Shown here: one piece after another, positions 23,779 through 36,095 of the stretch
Layout of the letters: the number at the start of each line of letters is the position of its first letter
Numbering within the stretch: the first letter of the stretch is position 1
Assembly: GCA_030159075.1 (NCBI GenBank)
Contig: BROG01000476.1
Location: 513,988 to 577,987 of the forward strand
Direction: 5' to 3'
DNA from: Atrina japonica
Taxonomy: Eukaryota > Mollusca > Bivalvia > Pterioida > Pinnidae
Length of the DNA: 64,000 bases
Position numbers and translations under genes: made by a program
The notes under the pieces: generated by a model
The model's database searches: none
What the model saw: the letters and a program-made list of their open reading frames with translations, nothing else
What the model was told of the DNA's origin: nothing

Positions 23779-26617
23779 ACCGATGATTTCGACACTTGAT
23801 AAAATATTCATGGCTACAAATAGAAGGGAAATATCAGCTAGCAAGATCAAACTTACGTGAAAATCAAAGGTGACAATGAGAGGCAATACTGGGAAATTGA
23901 ATGAAATATCGATTTGAAAAGTTTTGTGAAAGAAAAATATTTTTACTGTCATTAGGAACGTGTCAGTAAAATTCATTATATTCAGTGTATGCATAAATGT
24001 AAATGATTTGAAACAAAGAAACGTGAGTGTAAAAAGTATAAGACACGTTAGATGATTTACACTTGGTTAATTGTGAACAATGAAAGAGATTAGTTGAACA
24101 GGAATAATCTCTACGGTCGGTTACGACCACTGTGAGTAAATTCCTACTGATTTATATAGATGATATTTGCAATTGATTTTATGAATAACATTTTGATTTC
24201 ATCGAGTGAGGCAGATGAATACATATTTTAACACAGTTGTGCTAAGCACTCGTGTTAAGATATCATACTTGTGCCTCACAAGATAAAATAAAAACGTTAC
24301 TTATAAAAAAATAGGCAAATATTCTATTTATTACATTTTTCATACTTACTTATAAAACAGGAAAAACAGTTCCTAAACTTCAAAAGTATTTTGATCGGCT
24401 GAGTGAAAATAACACAGTTTACATTTATTTTGCATGGAGTGTTATTTTCACAGTGTGAAAAATAATAGTCACTTAAGATAAAAAATATTTAATCTATACA
24501 TCCATACATTTCGCTACCAAATATGTAATAATGTTTATTTTTAAAACTGGCAATTTAGGGATATTGTAGATCGTTGTAATTTTTTGGTATTTTAACGTAT
24601 GGAATATTGAATAATCTGATACTAATGGAATAAAGAAACGCCCGGAAATACACTGATTCTGCTTTCGTTTAGAATTTAAATAACACTGAAACTTTGAAGA
24701 GAGGTCGTTCTACACAGCAGGCCTGACGCTTGGTTCCTAGCATAGGTCCAAATATGAAACATCATGGCTATCAGTTTACACTCCGATAGAAATGAAATAG
24801 TATTGGTGTGTAGAATAACTAAAACAAATATTCCATACTTGCGGATTACAGAATTTATCTACCATTTGCTGGGTTATTTCAACTTTATAGCGGGTATCTT
24901 TGTAAAGACGTATGTGGGAAAATTTTTGTTTTTATGCTAAAAATCCTTATACACGTTACAGACCTACGTAAAATTTATTTACCTCATATGTTAATTTTTC
25001 ATGTTTTTTTTAAAAGTTATACCGGATTCATCAGGCTGTTTAGTAGTTTTTTGTCCAATTTGTTCAATACAAGCTACCTGCCCTTAAGAAAGGCAAGTGT
25101 TGAAACGGGATCTTGCTCTGTATTCCGCAAATCGAGAATATATAAACCCTGTACTTAGTTATTTAAAATGCTTATCAGAATATTATCATAATGCGTTTGA
25201 GTAATATTGAAATGTCTTAGATTATTTGCATGAAGTATGTCTAACACTTTCCCATGAAAGTAAAAATCTGCCTAGGGGGAAAAGACGGTTCACCCGCGCT
25301 ATGACGTCGCGGACGCACTTTCATATAGTTGAAAGCGTCATATCGAAATTTTAGAAGAGTAAGCAAAATGTGTTTGGTTTAGCTGTCATCTTAAGTTTTG
25401 GGGGACATTTTATCACTTAAAGGTGTGTTGAGTAGACCCTAGTGGTAAAGATCTGGATGTCCAATTCTCGTGTAAACATCGGTATGGATAACCAGACTCT
25501 TACAACTCTGCTGCCTTTTACAAGTCTCCTCATTAAACCCATATAAGATTGTAGAGATCTCTAGCATATACACATTACGTGTTGCCGAAGTTACGGTAGA
25601 TAGGTGATTATAAACAATGATAAAATACCACTTATATTGTCAGCTAATATCTTGAGCAATGATATAATTTCCTTAAGTTTATCAAATTCACTTTTCAGCT
25701 TGTCATATATAACCACTCAAATATCACGTGGAAATCATACTTGTATAAAAGATTAGGTGAGAATCATATTTGCTGATTTAAGTTATGTTATATTTTATTG
25801 TTTGGGTTCCATTGTAACAGTTTACTGTCTTAAATGTACATTTGTTTGGCGAGTCTGTATCCATAGCTTACTTAAAAATGGATCCAGAAAGCTTTTATCT
25901 CTAGGATTAAAATTGATTATGATTATAGGTTTCGGGTTTGAAAACATAAGAAACATACAGGAAAACACGACGAACGTGATAAGATAATAAAAATATAATA
26001 AACAAACAAAAGAAACCACAAAACCAGAAGAAATCAAGGACAGCAACGACACCCAATATAAAGGCATGTGTTTTAATTGTTTCTGACATGGAGTGTGTAT
26101 TCAGATTGTGTTGTATATAACTGGTTTGATGAATAGGCTTTGCTAGTTAAACGAGGGTACATATGTAAATAAATCATCTTTTTGACGTTGATACGAGGTA
26201 ATATTTATTTCGATGTGGTATTCGTACACCATTCACCAGATTTGTATGTTGGTTCCTGAACTCCCTGACGATTAACACTTTGATATCCCTGATTTTATAT
26301 TACATAAAGCATTATCACATTCATTGAGGATAGAATGGTAGACATGTTAAGAGGAATTAGTCATACAGTCTTGTTTCAAATTTAAGCGAAATAAAGAAGT
26401 ATCTTTATAGTAAAAGAAATGGTTATTGTAACATGAAAAGAAAAGACAGACAACAGACTTTAGCAAGAGTCAAGAAGTATGTTTTTAAAATAGCAGGTGC
26501 TTTATAGAATTAATTATTGGTTACAAACTGATAGATGAAGTTATGGCGTGTATGCTAATGGGAAGTTCACATAAACAGATGTTTTTATTGATGCTTTAGA
26601 CTACACTTAGTAATATT
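23779..26617. other. Intergenic, no gene seen
   Basis: AT-rich. Short open frames occur on both strands near 25822-26089, but they are hydrophobic by composition and match no family I recognise. A GCCCTTAAGAAAGGC inverted repeat followed by GTTGAAACGG lies near 25081-25110 and may be a retroelement end. Confidence 0.55.
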
Positions 26618-26800
26618 TCAGCTGTATTATGGCGGCCAGGTTTTAATGAGTAGGGAACCCGGGAAGAGACAACCGACCTTCTTCAAATAAACTTTCTCAC
26701 AAAATTAGCTGAGGTTCCAGCGGGGTCGAACCTACGCTGACAAGAGGTGATATGTTTGATACTTTAAAGTATGACGCTCAAACCACTTGCCACGTAGGCC
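26618..26800 (-). mobile_element. SINE family 2 (minus strand)
   Basis: Read on the minus strand: CAAGTGGTTTGAGCGTC (box A-like), GTAGGTTCGACCCCGCTGG (box B), CTCAGCTAATTTTGTGAGAA and CCCGGGTTCCCTACTCATTA, ending at the GCCGCCATAATAC tail. Confidence 0.75.
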
Positions 26801-27149
26801 CGTCACAAAGATACGTAATATCTATGCTGATGTAACACAAGTACATTCAAGGTAATACAAGTAGTTATGCTAAAATATTAAGATAAAATCAATGATAGTT
26901 ACACGTAAACATAAAATACATAATACAGTAAAAGATCGCAAAAAGATATACATATGTGATATATATATATATAAATGCACAGGTAGTAAGCATTCGGGAT
27001 AAAAGAAGAGGTAAGTAATTCAATAATGCATATATGCATGAAGTTAAGAAATTTAGACACAAGCTACAGTTAAGAAAATCCCACATATGCGGCTATATAT
27101 AGGTAAAGACAATTACAAGTAGATGAGCTATGGGAAACATCTTTAGGCA

Positions 27150-27690
27150 AAACAATAAGAAATGTATGAAATTATGGGATACATGTTGAGGCAAAGGCAA
27201 TCAGAAATAGATGTAGCTAAGGTATACACCTTGAAACAAAGACAATCACAAATAGACAAAGCTATATGATACATGTTGAGGCAAAGGCAATCACAAATAG
27301 ATGTAGCTATGGGATACATCTTGAGGCAAAGACAATCAGAAATAAGTATAGCTATGGAATACATCTTGAGGCAAAGACAATCACAAAAAGACAAAGCTAT
27401 ATGATACATGTTGAGGCAAAGGCAATCAGAAATAAAGGTAGCTATGGAATTCATCTAGAGGGAGAGACAACCACAAATAGACAAAGCTATATGATACATG
27501 TTGAGGCAAAGGCAATCACAAATAGATGTAGCTACGGGATACATCTTGAGGCAAAGACAATCAGAAATAAGTGTAGCTATGGAATACATCTTGAGGCAAA
27601 GCCAATTACAAAAAGAAAAAGCTATATGATACGCGTTGAGGCAAAGACAATCACAAATAGATGCAGCTATGGTTCATGCGTTGATGTTAA
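27150..27690. repeat. 45-bp minisatellite, about 12 units
   Basis: The unit contains ATACATCTTGAGGCAAAGAC followed by AATCACAAATAG and atgtagctatgg-type sequence. The period of 45 bp is a multiple of three, so both strands stay open (154 aa on plus, 103 aa on minus, each a repeated 15-residue unit). With no Met context, splice signals or homology, I treat both frames as incidental. Confidence 0.92.
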
Positions 27691-27882
27691 GACAATCACG
27701 GTAGATACAAACTCCGTATTAAGGGAATGATATCCCATACAAATGTAATCATGAGTAAATGTTTGGCTTAAGATAATACGTGTAGATATGAAATACGTAT
27801 TGAGGTTTATACAAAACACTAATAGATGGTGGAATTTGGTCTTCGTGGAGGTGACAAAAAACGTTATACTTTTCACAATTAA

Positions 27883-28169
27883 GAGCCGGCCTGGCTCAGT
27901 CGGTAGCGCGCTCGACTCTGGATCGTGAGGTCGTGAGTTCGAGTCTCGCCGGCGACAGGTTGGTTTCCTGTCTTTCGGATGAGACAGTAAAAACTGGAGG
28001 TCCCGTGTCACAGTAGGTGTCGGCACGATAAAGAACCCTCACTGCTCAATGGCCGTAAGTGCCGAGCATAGGCCAAAATTTGAAGCCCTTCACCGGCATT
28101 TGGTGACGTCTCCATATGAGTGAAATATTCTTGAGTGGGACGTTAAACAACAATAAACAAACAAACAAA
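27883..28169 (+). mobile_element. tRNA-derived SINE, family 1, full length
   Basis: The best-preserved copy: CCTGGCTCAGTCGGTAGCGC (box A), GAGTTCGAGTCTC (box B), and a body ending GTGGGACGTTAAACAACAAT with an (AAAC)n tail. The target duplication CACAATTAA occurs at 27874-27882 and 28170-28178. Confidence 0.95.
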
Positions 28170-28389
28170 CACAATTAAACTATTACCCTTTCCCATCCTG
28201 CATTTGTATCTCCCAGATAATCCGACATGTCACAGTTTGTTCACAATATGATAATTCAGTATACATGGTCACACTACTTATTGATACGTTGTTGTCATGG
28301 GGATATGAGGAATAGCGTTTAAGGTTTGCAAATTCTACCATCGATATAATTACCTTGTTTGAAATTGCTATGTTTCACTGACTTTGTTA

Positions 28390-28625
28390 AATGTTGAGTT
28401 ACCTGTTGGATTGAAAATGTTGGATCACATATATCGATTGTTACGAGGATTTTTTCCTCACTGTCTTTATTTGCATTTGACACGGGGTTTACGGCGGATA
28501 TGACTGGTCGACAGGGAAAGCTTACTCTTCCATGACATCTGATACCACTTCTGGATTTTCCAGAATCCTGTGTTTGTTCAATATTCTCCAGATTACAAAA
28601 TTGTATCTCGTTCCACGTAACGGTT
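28390..28625 (+). repeat. GGTCGACAGG dispersed repeat, diverged copy
   Basis: Has GACTGGTCGACAGGGAAAGC, TTACTCTTCCATGACATCTG and CTGTGTTTGTTCAATATTCT, matching the copies at 38895 and 41455. Confidence 0.7.
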
Positions 28626-30334
28626 AAAGTTTTGGTATCTATGCTGTTTATATATTATTGATAGATTATCATTTACTCACGAAGAAACCCACTTGCATAC
28701 AAAGGCATGTGTTATTTACTGGGATACGAAATGAGTAAAGGCATTGTGTATATGCACGAATGGAGAAAATGTTTACACACGTATATGGGTTATACAGATC
28801 AATCACATAGTGAGGTAAATGCCTGTTACGAATATAGTGTAATTGCCAGAATGTAGTCTGAACGATAACCTACACAGACAGATATAGGTTTCTTTTCATC
28901 TTTAGAAAAACATCAGTGCTATCGTAATTTATGTCTAAAATCATTTAAAAATACACCCATTTGGTAGGGATTATGACATGGATATGTTTGTTTAAGGCTT
29001 TAATAACATCCCGCTAACAATTTTGAACTTCGCCATGGACTATAAATAACAAACCACCAAATTTAACCAATGGAGTTGCGCCAATGTTGTATGTTCTTTA
29101 TTCTGCCACATCTGCAGTGAGAAGGGACCAAAACACCTTCTTTCGCTGAGCGTTTGATGACGGTTCAAACACTTATTTGAAGAAGTGTTAAGTATGACTC
29201 GAAGTATATTAAATAAATGTATACCAGGAATCAAACACAGGTGTCCCTGCTTGCCAGGTGAACACTCTTACAACTATGTTCACTGCGAGATGGAATAACA
29301 AATGCTTATAGATATGTGTTATATAAAAAATGTCAAAATTAAGTAGTTTTAAAATATCCATTATAACAGTATTGATCTTATAGTAAATATTAATCTGAAA
29401 GGCATCATTTCTTGTTGAAGAAATCATATTGGCAGTCCCTTTTTATTTCAAATTGCTTTTTGAATGTGCTCATAAAAATCAAATTGCTGTTGTAGGTCTT
29501 AGGCATCCATACCAGGTGTTTCGTTAAAGTTCTTTGTTCTGTTTCAAGTAACTTACGTACGTGTTTATCATGTTTGTTGGTTAATTTTTATTTAATTAGA
29601 GTGCCGGTTAAAGCAGCCCTAAATAAATATTAAGTATACTTTGGAATGCCAATGTTTTTATCACATTTTCAATACAATAGAAGATTGTGTCTTACTAATC
29701 TCCCTATTGTATATAGGTTAAGTCTTTGTCCAAAAATCTGAGAGTCACGGCGTCCGATCAAACTTTTTGATTGGGTAATTTGACAGGGCATCCTAAACGT
29801 CGGCGTAGCATTCCTAAATTTCGCGTCACACACGTTTTGGGAGCTGAATAATTTTACAGAAATTTCTGTTTTATTCTAACAGGTAGGAAAAGTGTATTTT
29901 TAATTGAGAAATTTGTATTGGTGTTGATTTCAATATCAGTTTTATTTTGAGGTGTGTTTTAGGATTTATTTAGTGAAATCGTATTTTACCATAAACCTGG
30001 TTATGAATGTATTGTTTTTAGTTATATCATTAATTTGTTATCAAGCCAGTCAATTTTTTGAAAATTTATACTCTTACATTTAAGATAACTCTAAGATAAC
30101 TTTAAGATAACGGTATTACTTTTTCTATCGGTGTTTTAATTCATTCACTCTTCCAATCTATCAGGAAATCTTCTGTTTGGAAGTAATTTCTGTTTATGTA
30201 GCGGCGTAATCAATTTGTGAAAGAATGACTAGGTTTTTCGTACGTTCCGATTATATGTCTATCTAAATCGTAAATTGTCGTTTTTAGTAATTTTGTTATG
30301 ATATTAAGTTTCATTTAATATAAAAAATATCAGA
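28626..30334. other. Intergenic, no gene seen
   Basis: AT-rich with one more GC-rich, CpG-bearing patch near 29735-29840. No supported feature. Confidence 0.5.
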
Positions 30335-30600
30335 TACCAAAGTATAAATCAAAAGAATGTCCAGGACATAGATACAAATCCGGTAAAAATGGACAAACAC
30401 GGACCTGTGGAAATCAAGAGGTGGGATCAGGTGCCATGGAGGAGTAAGCATCCCCTGTCGACCGGTCACACCCGCCGTGAGTTCATAGTCCAATGAAATA
30501 CGTGAAGAGTGTATCCTCGTCACAATTGGTACAGACGTCTCAACAACCGCCAACTAAAAGGCAACTCAACATTTCACCTAGTGAAACAGAGAAATCGCAA
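30335..30600 (-). repeat. GGTCGACAGG dispersed repeat, minus strand
   Basis: On the minus strand: GGCGGTTGTTGAGACGTCTG, CACGGCGGGTGTGACCGGTC, GATGCTTACTCCTCCATGGC and CACCTGATCCCACCTCTTG. It lies directly downstream of the minus-strand reverse-transcriptase remnant and could be that element's 3' region or an independent repeat. Confidence 0.85.
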
Positions 30601-30810
30601 ACAAGACTATAAAACCGACCCTAAAATTTGCGGAGCGTTGACATTAAACGCAGTTTTCGATATCCCTGTATCAATAATTTGATAGTGAATAGTTTACCTC
30701 TGTATATGAAATTTTATATGTTGTACACAACCTGGCATATCGCATCATTTGTGAAATATAAACTCCATATGTAGGTGACTGAGGGATATTAATACTTAAA
30801 TGTGGAAAAT

Positions 30811-31233
30811 TTACCATGGGAAAGCCGAAAGTTTGTCGTATAGCTTAGTTGCTAATTTCCCGTCTGTGTCTATATTAAGTAAAATGTGTAAGTATGAAGC
30901 GTGTGTGCTTGATTCTGTTGTATATTTAAGTTCTAGTTCGCTGGGATATATCGCATTGACATATGTATGGAAATTATCATTATTAATTGACAAAACGTCG
31001 TCGATACATCTAAATGTCAAATTTGTCTTCTTTTGATTCAGCAGTTTCTGAATGGAGTCTGCTTCGTATGAATAAAGGAACAAATCGGCCAACAAAAGGG
31101 CACAATTGGTTCCAATAGGAATGCCGACAGTTTGTTGAATAACCACGTCTCCGAACATTACAAATATATTTTCTATTAGAAATTCCAGCGTGTTTTTTAA
31201 AATCATATTATATATTTTGAAATGTGGAATCAA
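30811..31233 (-). mobile_element. Reverse-transcriptase fragment, probably Penelope-like element
   Basis: A 140-residue open frame on the minus strand. It contains VGIPIGTNCALLLADLFLY (RT motif B region), FRCIDDVLSINND (motif C, normally YxDD; here Tyr is Cys) and ELELKYTTESS..SYLHILLNID. The arrangement matches RTs I know from mollusc and cnidarian Penelope-like elements, though assignment to that class is inferred, helped by the hammerhead motif 216 bp upstream (31449-31492). Motif A, the N-terminal part and any GIY-YIG endonuclease are missing, so this is a truncated, inactive copy. After LYDKL the reading departs into unrelated sequence and stops. Confidence 0.8.
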
Positions 31234-31448
31234 AATATTTTGTTCTTATAAGTCTCTATTTATTGTTGAAATGGTATCTTTATGTACTCGCGGTGTTTAC
31301 AGCCTCATTCCCCTAACAACAGGTTTATTCTGTTTTGAGTTGAGAGGTCTATTTGCGAAAATCAGTTGCAACATTTCAAAACAATTATTAGTAGATTCAT
31401 ATTTACTTTTAGTTATCAATATTTTAAACATAATACCAAAGTTATAAT

Positions 31449-31492
31449 GCCCGAGACAATCGTTTCTGTCAATTAGACTTCATCAGTTGAGC
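31449..31492 (-). ncRNA. Hammerhead ribozyme-like motif (type I layout), upstream of RT fragment
   Basis: Minus strand, in order: stem I GCTCAA, core CTGATGA, stem II GTC-TAATT-GAC flanked by A on each side, core GAAA, a short stem III in ACGATTGT, cleavage triplet GTC, and stem I return TCGGGC (wobble pairs, one mismatch). This is the only copy in the window with intact core and intact stem II. The conserved G10.1-C11.1 pair is A/A here, as in all copies. Hammerheads in Penelope-like elements are established knowledge; activity here is untested. Confidence 0.72.
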
Positions 31493-31499
31493 AGTCGTT

Positions 31500-33085
31500 T
31501 ATTTTCAAATTTATATAATTAACATGTACCTCGTAAGATTATCATTAGGAGTAACTATCTGAGTTAATCCCCCTGTTTTTATTTACTTCTGCAACTGTAT
31601 ACTAATGATAGTCAAACTTTGTACAGGAGTTATCTCCACTTGTTTATTTGCTTCTTTTATGTTGTCCTTGTAGTTTAAACTTCAATTGTGTCTACCTGTA
31701 CTACTTTTGTCACTTGCGTTTTTGGTGTTGAATAAATACAGAAATTTCTCTGTATTATGTTTATAATATTTACAGATGTCAAAGTGTTACGGAACCCCAC
31801 AGAGCAATAATACAGTCATACTGAACATTGGACGAAAATCACGGTGGGACCAGATACCTTGAACGATTTAGCATTCTTTCCTACCTGTGATGTTGTTCAG
31901 TTTGAGTTCATTGCTAAATTGAAATCAAATTCTGCCAATCTAGGGTTAACTTCTTTCAAATCACTTACTCAATACGTCAGATTGTGAACAATGGCATTGC
32001 AGGATCACCTATATCCATTGTCAATTTGAGAAATGTCGACTTCAAACGCAATTCTTCATATCCATATAGCAATAAGTTATTACCAAATTGTTTGGCTCTG
32101 TACATTAAATGATTGTACATTAAAGGACTAGCACATTGAATCACTTAGGAAGCATTATTATTATATGCAGGCAATAGCTATTATTATCAATGCGGATAAT
32201 TAACGATCGGAAAGCCGACACTAAAACGTTTGTTGTATAACATAGTTTTCCATCACCCGTCCTTGCCACATGTTCAGATCAAGCAACACATGTTCTCGAT
32301 CTGCATGTTTTTTTGTCTTTTATTTTGAATGGTATTTTACAATACACTCAACAAATGTTGGCCGCTAGTTTTTAATGTTTGAAAGAGAAACCGGCTACAA
32401 TGTATCACTGAAGAGACTACCCGCCGTCCGTGAGTAATGTGGCAATCTTTCTCACAAAGTTAGCTCAGGTTCCAGCAGGACCCAAATGCAAACTTACCAG
32501 AAGTGAGGTAAGTCATGTTTAACGTTGGCTGCCACAAAGGCATGTCATCCGTAAATGATATAATTATGAAATCAGCTCGAAATCGCGCTAACTAGATGTG
32601 CGAGACTACTATGTGTAATCTGAAATGCTGTGACTACTCGGCCACGGCTTACGTCATATCGATAAAAAAGGGGTATAACTGGTTCCCATTGGAATCCCAA
32701 CTGTAAGCTGAAAAAAGACTTACAGTCAAAAGACTACACATCTATTGTTAATTAGAAATTTGTATTATTCGTATGCTTCGATATTGGGATTTGGAAAAAA
32801 ATATGTACTTTTAAATTTATATTCTACATCAAAACACATGCATTACAAATTCTAAATTCTAAATTGATATTGACTGGAGTTGTGATTGGATTCTATAGAT
32901 GTCGATATACTTAAATATTTCAAATGTTAATGTTTACATTATAGTTGATAATGATATGTTAATTTATTATATACATGAAGATATGTTTACTTTAGTTCAA
33001 ATGTAAATACAATGTATTTGCATAGTAGTTAAACGACAGTAAGTATAACTTTACCTTGGTTACTGGTTCGTCAGTAATTTCACCT
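31500..33085. other. Intergenic, no gene seen
   Basis: AT-rich. A minus-strand SINE family 2 fragment is at 32359-32520, and a weak relative of the GGTCGACAGG repeat is possible at 31790-32090. Confidence 0.5.
32359..32520 (-). mobile_element. SINE family 2 fragment (minus strand)
   Basis: The phrases TTTCTCACAAAGTTAGCTCA, GGTTCCAGCAGGACCCAAAT and CCAGAAGTGAGGT parallel the 4243 and 26618 copies. Box A end decayed. Confidence 0.6.
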
Positions 33086-33089
33086 AACT

Positions 33090-34880
33090 TGATAGGGCGG
33101 AGTAACAATTTCTTTATCAGACAGATGATTCTAATCACTTTTCGGTCAAGGTAAGCTTTATTAGAATTGCGATTTAATGTAGTATTATGACACGTAGAAA
33201 GGATTACTCTTATCAGCGTTCTTTCAATGTCATTATGTTGCTTTGCCTAAAAATTTAAACTCGTCAAGATCAAGAAAGACTCCACCCGCCATGTTATACG
33301 AATTGGACTCAGTTACCCTGATATATAAAGATTTGAAACAAAACCGGTTTTAAGTGGATGTAACTACATGTAATTTGTTTATTCGGCCAATATAATGATA
33401 ACTGCCTCAACAATGTTATAACATAAATATGTACTTAAATCCTGTAATCATTAATATCTTGTATGTTCGTATATGTGTCATGATAATTTTTGAATGAAAC
33501 ATTTTGCATTATAGCAACGCAATTTGAGTTAAATATCGGACGCGTGACTCTCGATTGCTTGGACGTCGAAGTCCTAAAATTCTATATATCCCGAAGTTAC
33601 GTACAGGTCCGGATTTATTCCTCATAAGGTAAGTAAATTAACTATTTATCCCAGCGAAACCTCGATGTTCATGAAATCTCGAAAGCAATTCGAGTTGCTG
33701 ATTTGCAAATTCCTTTGTATTTCACTCTAGAAACCTCGGTAATTATCGGTGAATTCACAAAAAGGACAATGTCATTTAAGCAGGCATGGTCGAAAGAACG
33801 ATATCGTTACCTGTGATATTAAACAAAATACAACTGTGGACGTGTTTTGATTATTCTGTGGTATCTGAGATTTTTTTAAATCTTATATATTAAAGAATAT
33901 TTTAACTTTTTCTGAGTATTTACTAAAATTAATATGCAAACTATCTAACACTTCCTTGATCAAAGGTCAAGGTCATTATATTATCGGTATTACAAAGTGA
34001 TACATGAGCATACACTAATTACAACAATATACAAATGTGTTTTCGTTCTGGGGATAGCCAAGACAACCTACTACATACATGTATTTATATGATTAACATT
34101 GGCATGTACATGGATTTTATGCGTTGTACCTTGTTTTTGATACTCTCCAAAATGTTTTTGATACTCTCCAAAATGTTTGTACTGATATAGAGAAAAAGAT
34201 TAGATATAGATCAATGATCTAAATTATATTTTCAGTTTTTGACTTGACATATCATGTTACAATGTTCATGCCAAATACGCAAACCAACATCCCTTAATTT
34301 GTATATCATAATGTAAAGAATCTACATCGGTCAGAATGTGGATTTCCCGAACTCTCAAAACATCAAATTCTGGAAATCCTAAGTTTTCCAATGGTCCCAT
34401 GGACCTTGAAGTATCGAGAGTATTTCGAAAACGGCAATGGTACCATATATTGAAAGCATATACCCTATGTCAATTGTCACAATTTGGTTTCATCGATTGT
34501 TGCTGTACATTTGGCTAAGTATGTATAATTATATAGACAGCTACAGACCAAACATACAAAATATAATTAATATAGTATTGGCACATATTTAGCTTTGAAT
34601 TATTGTCCGATTAAAATAAGAGGGAGTCGCGGAGTAACCTTTTGATCATCATTACTCACTTTTCGGTTACTGCAAGCTGCACGGGAAAAAAATTATTCCT
34701 CACTGACTACTATCTTATGTATGGTTGCAAGTAGGAACGATTACTCTTGTCAATGTATTTTTAATGTTATGCTTTATTACATACAATTAAAACCCGCCGA
34801 GGTCAGGAAAGGGTTCATAACATTCCATCGGCCAGGTTATATGGATTTTACTATAAAACTGACTTTATTTATTTGTTGAT
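33090..34880. repeat. Pair of diverged related repeats (33090-33360 and 34618-34880)
   Basis: Both contain CGGAGTAAC, CACTTTTCGGT, a GGATTACTCTT / CGATTACTCTTGTC phrase, AATGTTATG-like sequence, CCCGCC and a closing AAAACCG/AAAACTG. An inverted relative (GCAAGAGTAATCGTTCTTTC) lies near 35647. The stretch between has no gene, only a 22-bp direct repeat near 34130-34175. Confidence 0.5.
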
Positions 34881-34907
34881 ATTTGGCTCTACATGATATG
34901 ACACACA

Positions 34908-35000
<93 letters not shown>

Positions 35001-35024
35001 ATATATATATATATATATATATAT
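34908..35024. repeat. (TA)n microsatellite
   Basis: Long TA run of about 115 bp with one TATC interruption. Confidence 0.97.
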
Positions 35025-35103
35025 GTAATCTGTTTCACTGTCTCACCATGATAATGTAGTCTAACAAACCGTGAAACCGTGAAATAAATTACGTATATAT
35101 ATA

Positions 35104-35313
35104 CATAGGCGTCGGAGCCGGGGGGGGGAGGGGCTTAGCCCCCCCCCCCACTTTTTTGCAAAAGATAGGCATAGGTGTTGAAAATTGGGGCTTAGCCCCC
35201 AAGACGTTTCTGGCGTGTGTGTGTTTTAAGTTGGTTCAGCCCCCCCACTTCTGGCGTGTGTGTGTTTTAAGTTGGTTTATCCCCCCACTTTCAATTTGCT
35301 TCCGACGCCTATG
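35104..35313. mobile_element. MITE with CATAGGCGTCGGA termini nested in TA repeats
   Basis: The left end CATAGGCGTCGGAGC (35104-35118) is the inverse of GCTTCCGACGCCTATG (35298-35313). The interior has G and C homopolymers (GGGGGGGGG, CCCCCCCCCC) and two copies of TCTGGCGTGTGTGTGTTTTA. (TA)n lies close on both sides. Confidence 0.8.
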
Positions 35314-35316
35314 ATA

Positions 35317-35339
35317 TATATATATATATGTATGATATA

Positions 35340-35408
<69 letters not shown>
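35317..35408. repeat. (TA)n microsatellite
   Basis: TA run with a few TATG/TGAT interruptions, to the right of the MITE at 35104. Confidence 0.95.
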
Positions 35409-35411
<3 letters not shown>

Positions 35412-36029
35412 TGTGTGTGTCATGTCATGTTAACTTACTGATAGGATATGATAGGATAGGGATATGATTAACTATCATAGATTTATTTTATTTATTCCAA
35501 AGGTAAACATAATAGTTAAACTGGTGTAAGCCAGTCCGGGAGAATTACTACGTTAAAGACTCTTTGGATGTATTTCTCGTGAAACTATTCTTGACGCGGA
35601 GTGATTCAGACTTAAAGACTCATAAGGGCATATATTTTACATCAGCAAGAGTAATCGTTCTTTCTGGTAGTCAAGTATACGGGTATCTAGTTTCCGGTGA
35701 AGCCTATCTTATTACCATAAAAGTGAATAGAATCGCCAGTTTCATAATCAAAATGGTGATCAACTTCGGCATGTTATGGGAAGAGGAGAATATAATTGAC
35801 GGCAGCTGACAACAAAGCACCTGTATTGAGCTTTAATGAAGGTTGTTACACTACGTTCTCCGATTATACATAGTACTGGATTTGGGATAACAAGGACATT
35901 GCATGTTAGACTAATGACTAGAATAATAGCATTGTATTTAGTGAATGATCCATTACAAATCTAATTTAACAGGTATGTTACAAATGATTTTTATTCAAAG
36001 ATACATAAAGTTGTATTATTTTAATATCA

Positions 36030-36030
<1 letters not shown>

Positions 36031-36062
<32 letters not shown>

Positions 36063-36095
36063 GATGATGATGATGATGATGATTATTATTACTTT
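36031..36095. repeat. (ATT)n/(ATG)n microsatellite
   Basis: Runs of TTATTATTATT pass into GATGATGATGATGATG and back to ATTATT. Confidence 0.95.

Noticed and set aside
25757..26089. Overlapping hydrophobic open frames on both strands
   Set aside because: The composition follows the AT-rich sequence, and there are no family motifs or splice context.
27266..27730. 154-aa plus-strand open frame
   Set aside because: It is a translation of the 45-bp minisatellite; the opposite strand is open too, and there is no splice or homology support.
27883..27960. Possible tRNA genes from good A and B boxes (also at 12984, 19565, 63299, 43752)
   Set aside because: The boxes belong to SINE heads: each continues into a common SINE body and tail, several have target duplications, and I cannot fold a proper cloverleaf.
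27667..28026. 119-aa minus-strand open frame and similar frames at 63252-63589
   Set aside because: These are antisense translations of the tRNA-like head and body of SINE family 1.
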